Shown here one piece after another: positions 63,078 to 64,000 of a stretch of 64,000 nt of DNA (the stretch's first letter is position 1; the number at the start of each line of letters is the position of its first letter). The position numbers and the translations under genes are program-made. The stretch comes from Pedobacter sp. Leaf170 (lineage in GTDB: Bacteria; Bacteroidota; Bacteroidia; Sphingobacteriales; Sphingobacteriaceae): positions 266,077 to 330,076 of the forward strand of contig NZ_CAKLBP010000007.1 of NCBI RefSeq assembly GCF_920984665.1, given 5' to 3'. The notes beneath the pieces were generated by a model. It searched no databases and was not told the origin of the DNA. It was given only the letters and a program-made list of their open reading frames with translations.

Positions 63078-63338
63078 TCATTTCCCCTCCATCATCTTTT
63101 CAATTTTTTCCCTACTGTAGAACATAGTTCCCCCAACCTTACGAAATGGCAAGTTGCCATTGATACGCAAATTCTGTAGTGTACCAGGCGAAATATTTAG
63201 CATTTTCCTTACCTCAGCACTCCTTAACCATGATTTATTTGAGACACCACTATTAGTTTTTAATATATTTTTCATTTCATTCAGCATTTCTGTCTTGAAC
63301 TGCTGCAGATCATCCATTGTAATGATGTCCATCTTCAT
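63078..63338 (-). CDS. Excisionase-like helix-turn-helix protein
   Basis: 86 residues. The first 45 residues are a helical region; then SWLRSAEVRKMLNISPGTLQNLRINGNLPFRKVGGTMFYSREKIEKMMEG is a MerR-like HTH_17 domain as in excisionases of Bacteroidota elements. AAAGGAG lies six bases before the ATG at 63338. It precedes the wHTH and mobilization genes. Confidence 0.85.
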   Translation of the reverse strand: MKMDIITMDDLQQFKTEMLNEMKNILKTNSGVSNKSWLRSAEVRKMLNISPGTLQNLRINGNLPFRKVGGTMFYSREKIEKMMEGK

Positions 63339-63399
63339 AATTAGCTCCTTTCATTTTGATATATGCATCAATGCACATATACATATATTTTTATATTCA

Positions 63400-63560
63400 A
63401 ATATTCGGTATACCTCAAAGTATACCGTTTACTGTTTCTATCGGCCTGAAAGGCCAACAAATATCCCCGGAGGATACTTGAAGCCCCTGTAGCGATAGCT
63501 CAGGGCAAGCAAGTAGGGCCACTGCCCAACTTCCGCTTGCTCCATTTTTTTTGAAAAATG
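63400..63560. other. Candidate oriT region, several inverted repeats
   Basis: A gene-free region next to mobilization genes with CGGTATAC-CTCAAA-GTATACCG (63406-63427), GGCCT-GAA-AGGCC (63443-63455) and, near 63508-63542, AGCAAG/CTTGCT around GGGC/GCCC. Higher G+C than around it. Typical for an origin of transfer; no nic site known. Confidence 0.4.
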
Positions 63561-63584
63561 GACTTTCTGCAATACGCCTATCCC

Positions 63585-63881
63585 TCAAGGTTCTCTATCT
63601 CGGTTCAGCAATGTAATTCGACTGGCAAGGGTCGGATGGTACGACGGTTCGTATTTGACTAGGCCATTCGCTATCAGTTCGCTCATACATTTGTGGTAGG
63701 TGGCATAGGAACGGATTGCCGAATGTTTCATCAGTTCACGCCTTGAAATACGAATTGGGTTTTGCCCAAATGCTTTGTCATGATACATCAGTATTGCGCA
63801 ATATAGACTAAGATGCGATTGACGGAAACGCCTGTTCCCGCTGGCGAGTTTCAGAAAACTGGCCAGTTGTTCTGTAAGCAT
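63585..63881 (-). CDS. Winged-helix protein, paralogue of the gene at 62759-63076
   Basis: 98 residues. The wHTH RISRRELMKHSAIRSYATYHKCMSEL, then NGLVKYEPSYHPTLASRI matches that of the 105-residue protein at 62759-63076. The N-terminal segment RFRQSHLSLYCAILMYHD corresponds to FPTHLSMLIALVHCCN in the other. A local duplication that spans the HTH gene and the candidate oriT. Function: probably DNA binding within the element. Confidence 0.75.
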   Translation of the reverse strand: MLTEQLASFLKLASGNRRFRQSHLSLYCAILMYHDKAFGQNPIRISRRELMKHSAIRSYATYHKCMSELIANGLVKYEPSYHPTLASRITLLNRDREP

Positions 63882-63913
63882 ACGACCAACCCATCTTTTT
63901 TTTGGCAGATATT

Positions 63914-64000
63914 TTAGGCAGTTGGTTTAGTCCAATTATTTGGCATAAGTTCTTTAAGCTTATTTGCTTTGTGTGATGGTATTCTTTCCAGGATATCAGT
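63914..64000 (-). pseudogene. IS66-type transposase, C-terminal end (cut by window edge)
   Basis: A frame open to the window edge reads TDILERIPSHKANKLKELMP, then NNWTKPTA and stop. It matches the C-terminal DDE_Tnp_IS66_C end (DVLxRLPxHxxxxIxELLPxNW). Only 28 codons are visible, so whether the transposase is whole cannot be told; I class it as partial. Confidence 0.5.

Noticed and set aside
49448..64000. Right attachment site (repeat of the tRNA-Lys 3' end)
   Set aside because: No copy of GGTTCGAATCCCAGCGGGAT was found downstream in the window; the right end must be outside.
1..64000. CRISPR arrays
   Set aside because: No regularly spaced direct repeats of 24-40 bases were seen; the only short repeats are the REP-like and ACTCACCGA motifs.

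Overview
The window looks like a chromosome segment of a Bacteroidota bacterium, most probably a Pedobacter/Sphingobacteriaceae relative. The reasons are low G+C content, the two-part Bacteroidota promoter (TTTG, then TAnnTTTG) in front of stable RNA genes, many secreted proteins with Bacteroidota-style lipoprotein signals, and a familiar gene set (gyrA with an acidic tail, a GT4/GH130 pair, gltBD, an S9 lipoprotein peptidase, BfmA/BtgA and DUF5712 mobilization proteins). No search could be run, so family names rest on motifs read by eye.

Positions 1-49.4 kb are core-like. They hold the 3' part of gyrA and two exported TPR paralogues (1-4.8 kb). A dense minus-strand operon at 4.9-9.6 kb encodes a MerC-like membrane protein, a 54-residue exported peptide, a LolD/MacB-type ABC ATPase and FtsX-like permease, four related small exported CxxCG proteins and a Fur/Zur-type regulator; it reads as a self-regulated metal-homeostasis operon. 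Next come endonuclease V, hemF, an MFS carrier, a lipoprotein, a hotdog protein, an AlbA_2 protein and a MATE pump (9.7-15.8 kb). A kynU-bestrophin-HDAC-truC operon follows, then repair and oxidative-damage genes (16-22 kb) and a histone H1-like protein. A light-sensing module (bacteriophytochrome, response regulators, heme oxygenase) lies at 23.9-27.8 kb. An esterase lipoprotein, Ku, a GT4 fusion with a divergent GH130, a GAF histidine kinase and a phosphoesterase follow (28-37 kb). The last part of this region has gltBD, the SRP RNA, a small transaldolase, an S9 peptidase, gmhB, a FucP-type sugar transporter and tRNA-Lys (37-49.4 kb). Degenerate REP-like repeats sit in the gaps near 37, 43.5 and 47.4 kb.

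From the 3' end of tRNA-Lys(TTT) at 49447 to the window end the content is accessory and looks like an integrative, mobilizable element. In order it has alternating ACTCACCGA motifs, a tyrosine integrase, an AbiE-like toxin/antitoxin pair, a gene-free stretch with strong dyads, an XRE regulator divergent from an unrecognised three-gene operon that includes a HEPN protein, an AAA-ATPase/subtilase pair matching the IetAS anti-phage system, a lone Cthe_2314-type HEPN protein, a mobilization block (DUF5712 protein, BfmA/BtgA-like protein, two duplicated wHTH proteins, an excisionase-like HTH, an oriT-like region) and the end of an IS66-type transposase cut by the window edge. The element's far end is not in the window.

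The most notable material is the metal operon with its four CxxCG paralogues and candidate operators, and the defence-rich island, where the XRE/HEPN/442-codon/90-codon locus is the best candidate for something undescribed.
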